DNA from: Christensenella sp. UBA1262
GTDB taxonomy: Bacteria > Bacillota > Clostridia > Christensenellales > CAG-917
Length of the DNA: 5,366 bases
Direction: 5' to 3'
Assembly (NCBI GenBank): GCA_002308215.1
Contig: DBVO01000003.1
Span: 1-5,366 of the forward strand
In this document: one piece after another, positions 1 to 5,366 of the stretch
Layout of the letters: each line of letters begins with the position of its first letter
How positions within the stretch are numbered: position 1 is the stretch's first letter
Program-made: the position numbers and the translations under genes
The notes under the pieces: generated by a model
What the model was told of the DNA's origin: nothing
Databases searched by the model: none
The model's input: only the letters and a program-made list of their open reading frames with translations

Positions 1-447
1 GCTGTTATCTTCTCTGCTCTTTGGAATAACCGTATTAAAGACATCGTTTTCTCCTTCGATAAAGTTCTTAACTTTGATGGTGAAACGGCTCCTTATGTAC
101 AATATACATATGCTCGTGCTTTATCTGCTCTGAGAAAAGGTGGAGCGATTGATTATAACAAGGTTGACTACTCTGCTATCGATAGCGATGAAGCATACGA
201 AGTCGTTAAGAGCGTCCTTTTATTTGGAGACAGTGTACAACAAGCAGCAAAACTTAGAGAACCTTGCATGGTATCTCGTCACATAGTTGATCTTGCTGAA
301 AAATTCAACCGTTTCTATATTGACCACCGTATTGTAGTAGATGATGATGGAACACGCAATGCTCGTTTGTTGTTAACACAAGCTGTTGCAAATACATTAA
401 AAACTGGATTGTCTCTACTTGGTATTGATGCTCCTAATGAAATGTAA
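1..447 (+). CDS. argS: Arginyl-tRNA synthetase, C-terminal part (5' end outside window)
   Basis: Reading frame 1 is open from the window edge to a TAA at 445-447, giving 148 residues of a class I aminoacyl-tRNA synthetase that charges tRNA-Arg with arginine in the cytoplasm. The fragment begins at the end of the catalytic core, with NNRIKDIVFSFDKVLNFDGE (residues 9-28). It continues into PYVQYTYARA (31-40), which opens the helical DALR anticodon-binding domain typical of ArgS. Within that domain, a segment EPCMVSRHIVDLAEKFNRFY (87-106) and the end LLTQAVANTLKTGLSLLGI (124-142) followed by DAPNEM match the usual ArgS ending, where most proteins have a PE(K/R)M-like tail. The true C-terminus is therefore present and undamaged. 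The HIGH and KMSKS-type active-site motifs lie upstream, outside the window. The gene converges on the alpha-glucosidase gene, with a hairpin terminator between them. Identification rests on recognised motifs and is firm; the start and promoter cannot be seen. Confidence 0.95.
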   Translation, partial: AVIFSALWNNRIKDIVFSFDKVLNFDGETAPYVQYTYARALSALRKGGAIDYNKVDYSAIDSDEAYEVVKSVLLFGDSVQQAAKLREPCMVSRHIVDLAEKFNRFYIDHRIVVDDDGTRNARLLLTQAVANTLKTGLSLLGIDAPNEM

Positions 448-462
448 TTGATGCAAAAATAT

Positions 463-488
463 AAGCGGCGCAAATGCGTCGCTTTTTT
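463..488 (+). terminator. Intrinsic terminator of argS, probably bidirectional
   Basis: A hairpin starts 15 bases after the argS stop. The left arm AAGCGGCGC (463-471) and right arm GCGTCGCTT (476-484) form nine pairs, including one G-U wobble, around an AAAT loop. A run of six T follows at 483-488. Read on the minus strand, the same hairpin lies 19 bases after the glucosidase stop and is followed by ATATTTTTG, so it can also end that transcript. There the wobble becomes an A-C mismatch and the T-tract is interrupted, so it should be weaker in that direction. Confidence 0.88.
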
Positions 489-503
489 ATTGTCCTTTAT
501 CTC

Positions 504-2210
504 TTATTTGTGGAGCAAATAAACTCTTGCTTCGTATGGACGAAGCTTGTCTCCAAGCTCGCCATCATAAACAGATAAAATTTCGTGTGCGTTTTCTGGT
601 ATTAATGCTGCTACACGCTTCTTTGGAACTTCTTTTTCGCTAAGGTTAATCACTACACGAAGTTTTTGTTTGCCATCTTCGCTTGTTTTGTCATAGACAA
701 ACATTTGTCTGTCGTTCTTCAAATACATATCAAACTTACCATAAATAACAGAATCTGCATATTTCTTACGAAGCTCTATTACTTTGCGGTAGAAGTTTAA
801 TAATGAGTTTGGATCTGCCTCCTCTACCTCAACATTAACCTTTTCATAATTTGGATTGACGGTGTACCATGGCTCAACATCTGAGAAGCCTGCATTCTTT
901 CCAGCTGTCCATTGCATTGGAGTACGAGCATTGTCTCTTGCTGCTGTATGAGCTGTTTTAAGTATCTTCTCATCTTTAAAATGGAATTTACGCATAAGAT
1001 CTCTTACGCAGAATGTTGAAATATCTTTGAATTGATCCCATGGATCCGTTCCTTCAGGGGCATTATCATAGTGCAAAGAAGTCATACCAATCTCTTGTCC
1101 TTGATAAACGAACTGCGTACCACTAAGGAAAGAATACATAACAGCTAAAGCCTTACCTGACTCATCATGGAATTTTTCACTACCATAACGAGAAATTGTT
1201 CTTGCTTGGTCATGTGATTCAAGATAGTTTGCATTCCATGCTCTATGATAAAGCTGTGTCTGCCAATTATAATAAACCTTTTTAAGTTTTACTAAGTCAA
1301 ATTTCTTGTGCACCCATGCAATAAGGATACAATCTGCTTCCATATGTTGGAATCCAATCATCATATCAAGTTCTTGACGATTTTCATTAACATATTTAAG
1401 CGCGGTCTTTGGGTTTACCATTGGTGACTCGCCTACTTGGAAGCGATCATCATATTCTGAAATAACTGCACGATATTCTTGCAAGAATTGATGAATGTGT
1501 GGGCCATTGTTGTAATGTTCCATACCGCGTGATGCTGGCATAATCCAATTGCCTTGTGGCAATCTGCCATCTTTCTTCTTACGCTTGCTTATTTGTGTTA
1601 TAACATCTTCACGGAAGCCATCTACACCCATATCAAGCCAGAAACGCATAACATCTTTAATTGCTTCTCGCACTGCTGGATTATCATGGTTAAGGTCTGG
1701 TTGTTCTTTCGCATACAAATGGAGATAGAATTCACCTCTTTCTTCATTGTATTCCCATGCACTTCCTGGGAATGTGGACATCCAGTTATTTGGAGCTTTC
1801 TTTCCGTCTTTCCCTTTGCCTTTTTCCCAGATATAAAAGTCTGTGTATGGCTCAATTCTTGCACAAGATTTTTTAAACCATTCATGTTGGTCGCTTGTAT
1901 GGTTAATAACAAGATCCATAACAACCTTGAGACCAATTTCATGCGCTTTTTCTAGAACCGCCTTAAAATCATCAAGGGTTCCATACTCTGGGGCAATATT
2001 CTTATAATCAGCTATATCATAGCCATAGTCATTTTGTGGTGATACATAAAGTGGACTAAACCACACTGCATCAGCACCAAGACTCTTTATGTATTCGAGC
2101 TTTGAAAGTATACCCTTAAGGTCTCCAATGCCATCGTTATTCCCATCTGCAAATGAACGTGGCCATACTTGGTAAAGGGTCATGCTTTTAAACCATCTTC
2201 TCTCTTCCAT
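504..2210 (-). CDS. GH13 alpha-glucosidase, oligo-1,6-glucosidase type
   Basis: This is a complete 568-residue cytoplasmic glycoside hydrolase of family 13 with no signal peptide or membrane segment. Members of this group release glucose from the non-reducing end of isomaltose-type or other short alpha-glucosides. The (beta/alpha)8 barrel shows the calcium loop DGNNDGIGD (22-30), conserved region I DLVINH (99-104), the subfamily mark QPDLN (170-174), nucleophile D202 in GFREDVI (198-204), acid/base E261 in VGES, and transition-state Asp D334 in ESHDQAR (331-337). RDNARTPMQW (425-434) is also typical, and a beta-sandwich domain ends the protein. Valine after the nucleophile is the residue associated with alpha-1,6 rather than alpha-1,4 preference, so a MalL-like role is favoured; trehalose-6-phosphate hydrolase or another GH13_31-type specificity cannot be excluded. 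The start at 2210 was chosen because AGGAG sits 7 bases before it. An in-frame ATG at 2231 adds seven residues (MCGRRNN), lies inside a leader inverted repeat and has no clear ribosome binding site. Odd residues are E201 (usually Met) and S332/A336 (usually NHDQPR). No transporter or regulator is adjacent. Confidence 0.93.
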   Translation of the reverse strand: MEERRWFKSMTLYQVWPRSFADGNNDGIGDLKGILSKLEYIKSLGADAVWFSPLYVSPQNDYGYDIADYKNIAPEYGTLDDFKAVLEKAHEIGLKVVMDLVINHTSDQHEWFKKSCARIEPYTDFYIWEKGKGKDGKKAPNNWMSTFPGSAWEYNEERGEFYLHLYAKEQPDLNHDNPAVREAIKDVMRFWLDMGVDGFREDVITQISKRKKKDGRLPQGNWIMPASRGMEHYNNGPHIHQFLQEYRAVISEYDDRFQVGESPMVNPKTALKYVNENRQELDMMIGFQHMEADCILIAWVHKKFDLVKLKKVYYNWQTQLYHRAWNANYLESHDQARTISRYGSEKFHDESGKALAVMYSFLSGTQFVYQGQEIGMTSLHYDNAPEGTDPWDQFKDISTFCVRDLMRKFHFKDEKILKTAHTAARDNARTPMQWTAGKNAGFSDVEPWYTVNPNYEKVNVEVEEADPNSLLNFYRKVIELRKKYADSVIYGKFDMYLKNDRQMFVYDKTSEDGKQKLRVVINLSEKEVPKKRVAALIPENAHEILSVYDGELGDKLRPYEARVYLLHK

Positions 2211-2217
2211 ATTATTT

Positions 2218-2222
2218 CTCCT
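2218..2222 (-). promoter_or_regulatory. Ribosome binding site of the alpha-glucosidase gene
   Basis: On the minus strand AGGAG stands 7 bases before the ATG at 2210. It decides the start: the upstream in-frame ATG at 2231 has no comparable purine-rich site in front of it. Confidence 0.85.
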
Positions 2223-2224
2223 AC

Positions 2225-2238
2225 CGCACATCAGTGCG
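2225..2238 (-). repeat. Short GC-rich inverted repeat in the glucosidase leader
   Basis: On the minus strand CGCAC and GTGCG flank a TGAT spacer, a perfect 5-bp arm repeat that ends two bases before the AGGAG ribosome binding site and begins about 14 bases after the predicted transcription start. In RNA it would form a small stable hairpin next to the ribosome binding site; in DNA it could be an operator half-site pair for a repressor. The sequence shows the symmetry only, and either role is inference. Confidence 0.5.
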
Positions 2239-2258
2239 TTATTCTTATTACCTATACT

Positions 2259-2287
2259 ATTGTAACACTAAAAATATATGCGCGCAA
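2259..2287 (-). promoter_or_regulatory. Predicted sigma-A-type promoter of the alpha-glucosidase gene
   Basis: On the minus strand a -35-like TTGCGC (2282-2287) is followed by a 17-base spacer and a -10 box TACAAT (2259-2264). TGT directly before the -10 box (2265-2267) gives an extended -10 element. Transcription would begin near 2251-2253, giving a leader of about 40 bases. The -35 matches the TTGACA consensus only in its first three bases plus one more, and it overlaps an 8-bp palindrome TGCGCGCA (2279-2286). The position downstream of the gyrA terminator supports independent expression of the glucosidase. Confidence 0.7.
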
Positions 2288-2321
2288 TACTCAATTTTTT
2301 AGACACTCTTTGTCACCATAT

Positions 2322-2354
2322 AAATAACAAAAACGACAGATTAACTGCCGTTTT
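2322..2354 (-). terminator. Intrinsic terminator of the gyrB-gyrA unit
   Basis: Read on the minus strand, AAAACGGCAG (2345-2354) pairs with CTGTCGTTTT (2330-2339) around a TTAAT loop, giving ten pairs with one G-U wobble. A T-rich stretch follows (TTTTTGTTATTT). It begins 31 bases after the gyrA stop and precedes the glucosidase promoter, so it should separate gyrase transcription from the glucosidase gene. Confidence 0.82.
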
Positions 2355-2385
2355 CGTCCATATTAACATGTGGTTTGTGAAAATA

Positions 2386-4920
2386 TTATTCGTTTACCTC
2401 TTCTTGAGATTCTTCTACACTTTCACCATTTTCATCCACAATTTCCTCGTCTTCATCAACGTGTGGAGTGAGCGCTGTGGCCATAACATTGACCTTCTCA
2501 TCTTTGAGTTTCATGATGCGAACGCCTTGAGTTGAACGACCAATTCTACTGATTTCTTCTGCTTCAACACGGATGATTACGCCGTTGTCTGTGATCATCA
2601 TTATATCCATCTCTGGTGGCAATACACGGAGTGAAACTACTGGGCCAGTCTTGTCGTTGAACACACCAGCCTTAACACCCTTACCTGCTCTTCCTTGAAT
2701 TGGATACTCTTCGATTGGGCTGCGTTTGCCATAACCATTTTGTGTAACTGTTAAGAGTTCGCATCCTTCGTTGACAATTGCGAGTGCTACAAGTGTTGCA
2801 CCTTTACCAAGATTCATTGCCTTGACGCCCATTGCTGTTCTACCAACTGGTCTTACATCCTTTTCATGGAAGTGGATGCACATACCTTCGCTTGATGCGA
2901 TAAGGCATTCCTCATTACCAGAGGTAATCATTGCATCAATAAGCTCATCTTCTTCGTTGAACTTGATTGCAATCTTACCATTACGCTTAATTGAAGCAAA
3001 TTCTTCAAGCGGAGTCTTCTTGATAAGACCTTTCTTTGTTGCGAGCATCAAGAACAAGCCTTCTTTATCTTCTGGAGCATACATGAATGATTGGATCTTC
3101 TCGCCTGGCTCAAGTTGTAAGAGGTTAACTGCCGCTCTGCCTCTTGCTGTTCTTGCTGCTTCTGGGATCTCGTATGCCTTCAAAGTAAATACTTTGCCGA
3201 GGTTTGTGAAGAACATGATACGATCATGTGTATTGCATGTGAAAATCTTTTCTACGAAGTCTTCATCTTTTGCCTTATGTGCTGTGATACCTACGCCGCC
3301 ACGATGTTGTGCCTTATATTCGGCAACTGGCATACGCTTGATGTATCCACCATGTGTCATAGAAATAACGACATCTTCTTTTTCGATAAGATCTTCAATA
3401 TCAATATCGCCATAGTCATATGTAAGTTCAGAAAGTCTTGGTGTTGCATATTTTTCTTTGATCTCTGTGATTTCTTTGATGATAATCTTCTTAACTTCTT
3501 CATCATTAGAAAGAACAAGATTGAAGTATGCAATTTGATCTGTTAAGAAGCCAAGTTCTTCGTTAATCTTTTCAACTTCAAGACCAGTGAGTCTTTGGAG
3601 TCTCATATCAAGGATAGCTGCCGCTTGTTTATCTGTAAGAGCATAACCGTCCATGAGTTTTTGCATAGCATCTTGACGATCGCGAGATTTCTTCAAAAGT
3701 TCAACTATTGCATCAATGTTTTCAAGTGCAATTGTTAAACCGAGAAGAATATGTTGTCTTTCTTGTGCTTTTTCAAGGTCGAAGCGTGTTCTACGAACAA
3801 TAACATCTTTTTGGTGTGCAATATAGTTCTCAAGAACTTCTTTTAAGTTCAAGATTCTTGGTACACCATCAACAAGAGCAAGAGTGATCATGCTGAATGT
3901 TGTTTGAAGTGCTGTTTGTTTATAGAGTTGGTTGAGAAGAACTTGTGCGTTGACATCTTTTTTGAGTTCGATAACAATACGCATACCATGTCTATCTGTT
4001 TCTTCTCTCAGATCGCTGATGCCTTCAAGACGTTTATCACGAACTTGATCTGCAATGTTTTCAATAAGTTTTGCCTTATTAACTTGATATGGAATCTCTG
4101 TGATGATAATGCGGCTCTTGCCGTTTGCCATCTCTTCAATTTCTGCCTTAGCACGAAGTATAGCTGCGCCTCTACCTGTACGATATGCTTGCTTAATAAG
4201 GTTTCTACCAAGAACAAGAGCACCAGTTGGGAAGTCTGGAGCTGGAATATATTCCATAAGCTCTTCAACTGTAAGGTCTGGGTTCTCAAGAAGAGCAACA
4301 GACGCATCAATTACTTCACCAAGATTGTGAGGTGGAATAGAAGTTGCCATACCAACAGCAATACCATCTGAACCATTTACAAGAAGATTCGGGAATCTTG
4401 ATGGCAAAACTACTGGTTGTTCTCTTGTGTCATCGAAGTTTGGATAGAAATCAACAGTCTTTTTATCGATATCTCTTATCATTTCAAGAGCAATCTTTGA
4501 AAGTCTTGCTTCTGTATAACGATAAGCTGCCGCTGGATCGCCGTCTACTGAACCGAAGTTGCCGTGGCCATCAATAAGTGGGCAACGGATTGAGAAATCT
4601 TGTGCCAAACGAACCATTGCATCATAAACAGAACTATCGCCGTGTGGATGGTATTTACCAAGAACTTCACCGACGACCATAGCGCACTTACGATATGGCT
4701 TATCTGGTGTAAGCCCAAGTTCGCTCATTGCATAGAGGATTCTTCTATGAACTGGCTTCAACCCATCTCTTGCATCTGGGATAGCACGGGATACGTTAAC
4801 TGCCATTGCATATGAAATGAATGACTTTTTGAGCTCGCCATTGATTTCAACAGGCTTTACGATGGAGTCTTGGAGATGTTGTACATATTCGTTGTTTTTA
4901 TCGTCTCTAATGTTCGCCAT
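2386..4920 (-). CDS. gyrA: DNA gyrase subunit A
   Basis: This complete 844-residue protein is the DNA breakage-reunion subunit of type IIA topoisomerase gyrase, which with GyrB introduces negative supercoils using ATP. The N-terminal winged-helix and tower region contains SRAIPDARDGLKPVHRRILY (44-63), the quinolone region KYHPHGDSSVYDAMV (89-103) and the catalytic pair R134-Y135 in AAYRYTEARL. Ser96 and Asp100 correspond to E. coli Ser83 and Asp87, the unmutated quinolone-susceptible state. A coiled-coil/gate region follows, with AAAILDMRLQRLTGLE (433-448). The C-terminal pinwheel starts near 515 and shows six blade motifs: QHRGGVG at 538-544 (the GyrA box), then near 590, 645, 692, 742 and 793. 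The GyrA box and the pairing with gyrB argue for gyrase rather than topoisomerase IV ParC. The tail from 821 on is strongly acidic (13 of 24 residues Asp or Glu). The start follows a strong ribosome binding site. Length is between the B. subtilis and E. coli proteins. Unusual residues include M81, Y133 and H539. Confidence 0.97.
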   Translation of the reverse strand: MANIRDDKNNEYVQHLQDSIVKPVEINGELKKSFISYAMAVNVSRAIPDARDGLKPVHRRILYAMSELGLTPDKPYRKCAMVVGEVLGKYHPHGDSSVYDAMVRLAQDFSIRCPLIDGHGNFGSVDGDPAAAYRYTEARLSKIALEMIRDIDKKTVDFYPNFDDTREQPVVLPSRFPNLLVNGSDGIAVGMATSIPPHNLGEVIDASVALLENPDLTVEELMEYIPAPDFPTGALVLGRNLIKQAYRTGRGAAILRAKAEIEEMANGKSRIIITEIPYQVNKAKLIENIADQVRDKRLEGISDLREETDRHGMRIVIELKKDVNAQVLLNQLYKQTALQTTFSMITLALVDGVPRILNLKEVLENYIAHQKDVIVRRTRFDLEKAQERQHILLGLTIALENIDAIVELLKKSRDRQDAMQKLMDGYALTDKQAAAILDMRLQRLTGLEVEKINEELGFLTDQIAYFNLVLSNDEEVKKIIIKEITEIKEKYATPRLSELTYDYGDIDIEDLIEKEDVVISMTHGGYIKRMPVAEYKAQHRGGVGITAHKAKDEDFVEKIFTCNTHDRIMFFTNLGKVFTLKAYEIPEAARTARGRAAVNLLQLEPGEKIQSFMYAPEDKEGLFLMLATKKGLIKKTPLEEFASIKRNGKIAIKFNEEDELIDAMITSGNEECLIASSEGMCIHFHEKDVRPVGRTAMGVKAMNLGKGATLVALAIVNEGCELLTVTQNGYGKRSPIEEYPIQGRAGKGVKAGVFNDKTGPVVSLRVLPPEMDIMMITDNGVIIRVEAEEISRIGRSTQGVRIMKLKDEKVNVMATALTPHVDEDEEIVDENGESVEESQEEVNE

Positions 4921-4926
4921 ATTCCG

Positions 4927-4931
4927 CCTCC
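4927..4931 (-). promoter_or_regulatory. gyrA ribosome binding site joined to the gyrB stop codon
   Basis: On the minus strand the gyrB stop TAA is directly followed by GGAGG, giving TAAGGAGG, a full match to the anti-Shine-Dalgarno complement. Six bases then lead to the gyrA ATG at 4920. This fixes the gyrA start and suggests that ribosomes finishing gyrB can restart on gyrA, which would help keep the two subunits in balance. Confidence 0.92.
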
Positions 4932-5366
4932 TTATACGTCAAGATCTGTAACGAGCGTTGCATTTTGCTCGATAAACTCACGACGGAGTTCTGGTTGTTC
5001 ACCCATAAGGATGGAGAACAATCTATCTGCTTCGATTGCATCTTCCATTGTTACTTGTAAAAGTGTGCGATGTTGTGGGTCCATGGTTGTTTCCCAAAGT
5101 TGTTCTGGATTCATTTCACCAAGGCCTTTATATCGTTGAAGTTCACCGCTCTTTCTTCCGTTCTCTTCATAATACTTTTCAAGAGCTTCATCATCATAGA
5201 AATAAATCTCTTGTTTGCCCTTTGTAATCTTATAAAGTGGTGGGAGTGCGATATACACGTGACCATTCTCGATAAGTGGACGCATGAAACGGAAGAAGAA
5301 TGTGAGCATCAAGATTCTAATATGGCTTCCGTCGACATCAGCATCGGTCATGCAGATGATGCGATG
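4932..5366 (-). CDS. gyrB: DNA gyrase subunit B, C-terminal part (5' end outside window)
   Basis: The last 144 residues of GyrB are visible, ending in TAA at 4932-4934. GyrB is the ATPase subunit of gyrase and carries the TOPRIM metal-binding domain that works with the GyrA tyrosine in DNA cleavage. The fragment opens with HRIICM and the TOPRIM acidic motif TDADVDGSHIR, whose Asp residues bind magnesium. It continues through the TOPRIM end (LTFFFRFMRPLIENGHVYIA, then PPLYKI) and the GyrB tail LQRYKGLGEMNPEQLWETTM, and closes with RREFIEQNATLVTDLDV. There is no insert between KGKQEIYFYDDE and RYKGLGEMN, where proteobacterial GyrB carries roughly 170 extra residues; the short form is usual in Gram-positive lineages. 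The ATPase domain and the quinolone-related EGDSA region lie upstream, outside the window. The gene is followed by gyrA after 11 bases on the same strand. ParE is the alternative, but the neighbouring GyrA box makes gyrB the better call. Confidence 0.95.
   Translation of the reverse strand, partial: HRIICMTDADVDGSHIRILMLTFFFRFMRPLIENGHVYIALPPLYKITKGKQEIYFYDDEALEKYYEENGRKSGELQRYKGLGEMNPEQLWETTMDPQHRTLLQVTMEDAIEADRLFSILMGEQPELRREFIEQNATLVTDLDV

Noticed and set aside
504..2210. Trehalose-6-phosphate hydrolase (treC/treA) as a firm name for the glucosidase
   Set aside because: Motifs fit the broader GH13 oligo-1,6-glucosidase group; no trehalose PTS gene or TreR-type regulator is nearby, and no decisive phosphate-binding residues could be identified by eye.
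2211..2231. Upstream start for the glucosidase at 2231
   Set aside because: It would add seven residues unlike the family N-terminus, lies within the leader inverted repeat and has no clear Shine-Dalgarno sequence, while the ATG at 2210 has AGGAG 7 bases before it.
2330..2354. Terminator function on the plus strand for the hairpin between gyrA and the glucosidase gene
   Set aside because: The plus-strand reading has only four T after the stem and no plus-strand gene ends before it.
1554..3546. Plus-strand open frames opposite the glucosidase and gyrA genes, including one of 214 codons at 2771-3415
   Set aside because: They lie antisense to strongly conserved genes, show no recognisable domain and have composition expected of a shadow of the coding strand; no promoter or ribosome binding site supports them.
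4918..4934. A separate promoter for gyrA in the gyrB-gyrA junction
   Set aside because: The junction is only 11 bases and is filled by the ribosome binding site; no promoter-like pair was recognised immediately upstream.
2386..5366. Topoisomerase IV (parE-parC) instead of gyrase
   Set aside because: A GyrA-box type motif and six pinwheel blade motifs are present in the C-terminal domain, which argues for GyrA; the box is divergent, so this was weighed before rejection.
1..5366. A novel defence, mobile or RNA-based system
   Set aside because: All long stretches are explained by four recognisable genes; the only intergenic regions are 56, 154 and 11 bases, and they contain no direct repeat array, tRNA, transposon end or riboswitch-like structure that I could see.

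Overview
The window reads as ordinary chromosomal sequence from a moderately AT-rich bacterium, probably a member of the Bacillota (Firmicutes), most likely Clostridia-like. The grounds are strong GGAGG-type ribosome binding sites, a GyrB without the long insert found in proteobacterial TOPRIM domains, an ArgS C-terminus of the type seen in Clostridia, and standard use of TGG for Trp and TAA for all four visible stops. No finer taxonomic placement is supported by reading alone.

Layout. Positions 1-447 (+) hold the last 148 codons of argS (arginyl-tRNA synthetase). A hairpin with a T-tract at 463-488 closes it and probably also serves the converging gene on the other strand. Positions 504-2210 (-) encode a complete cytoplasmic GH13 alpha-glucosidase of the oligo-1,6-glucosidase type. 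It has its own extended -10 promoter (2259-2287), a small GC-rich inverted repeat in the leader (2225-2238) and a clear ribosome binding site (2218-2222). An intrinsic terminator at 2322-2354 (-) separates it from gyrA. Positions 2386-4920 (-) encode complete DNA gyrase subunit A. Positions 4932-5366 (-) hold the last 144 codons of gyrB, which runs off the window edge.

How the parts work together. gyrB and gyrA form one minus-strand transcription unit; their 11-base junction is filled by a Shine-Dalgarno sequence that begins at the gyrB stop codon. The two proteins assemble as the A2B2 gyrase that introduces negative supercoils. The glucosidase follows gyrA on the same strand but is isolated by a terminator and a promoter, so it is probably an independently regulated sugar-use gene placed between two housekeeping loci. 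No sugar transporter or regulator lies in the window.

No new system, mobile element, CRISPR array, tRNA or rRNA was seen. The points worth a second look are residue-level: GyrA differs from textbook gyrases in the wrapping motif and around the catalytic tyrosine and quinolone/NBTI region, and the glucosidase carries unusual residues beside two catalytic aspartates.
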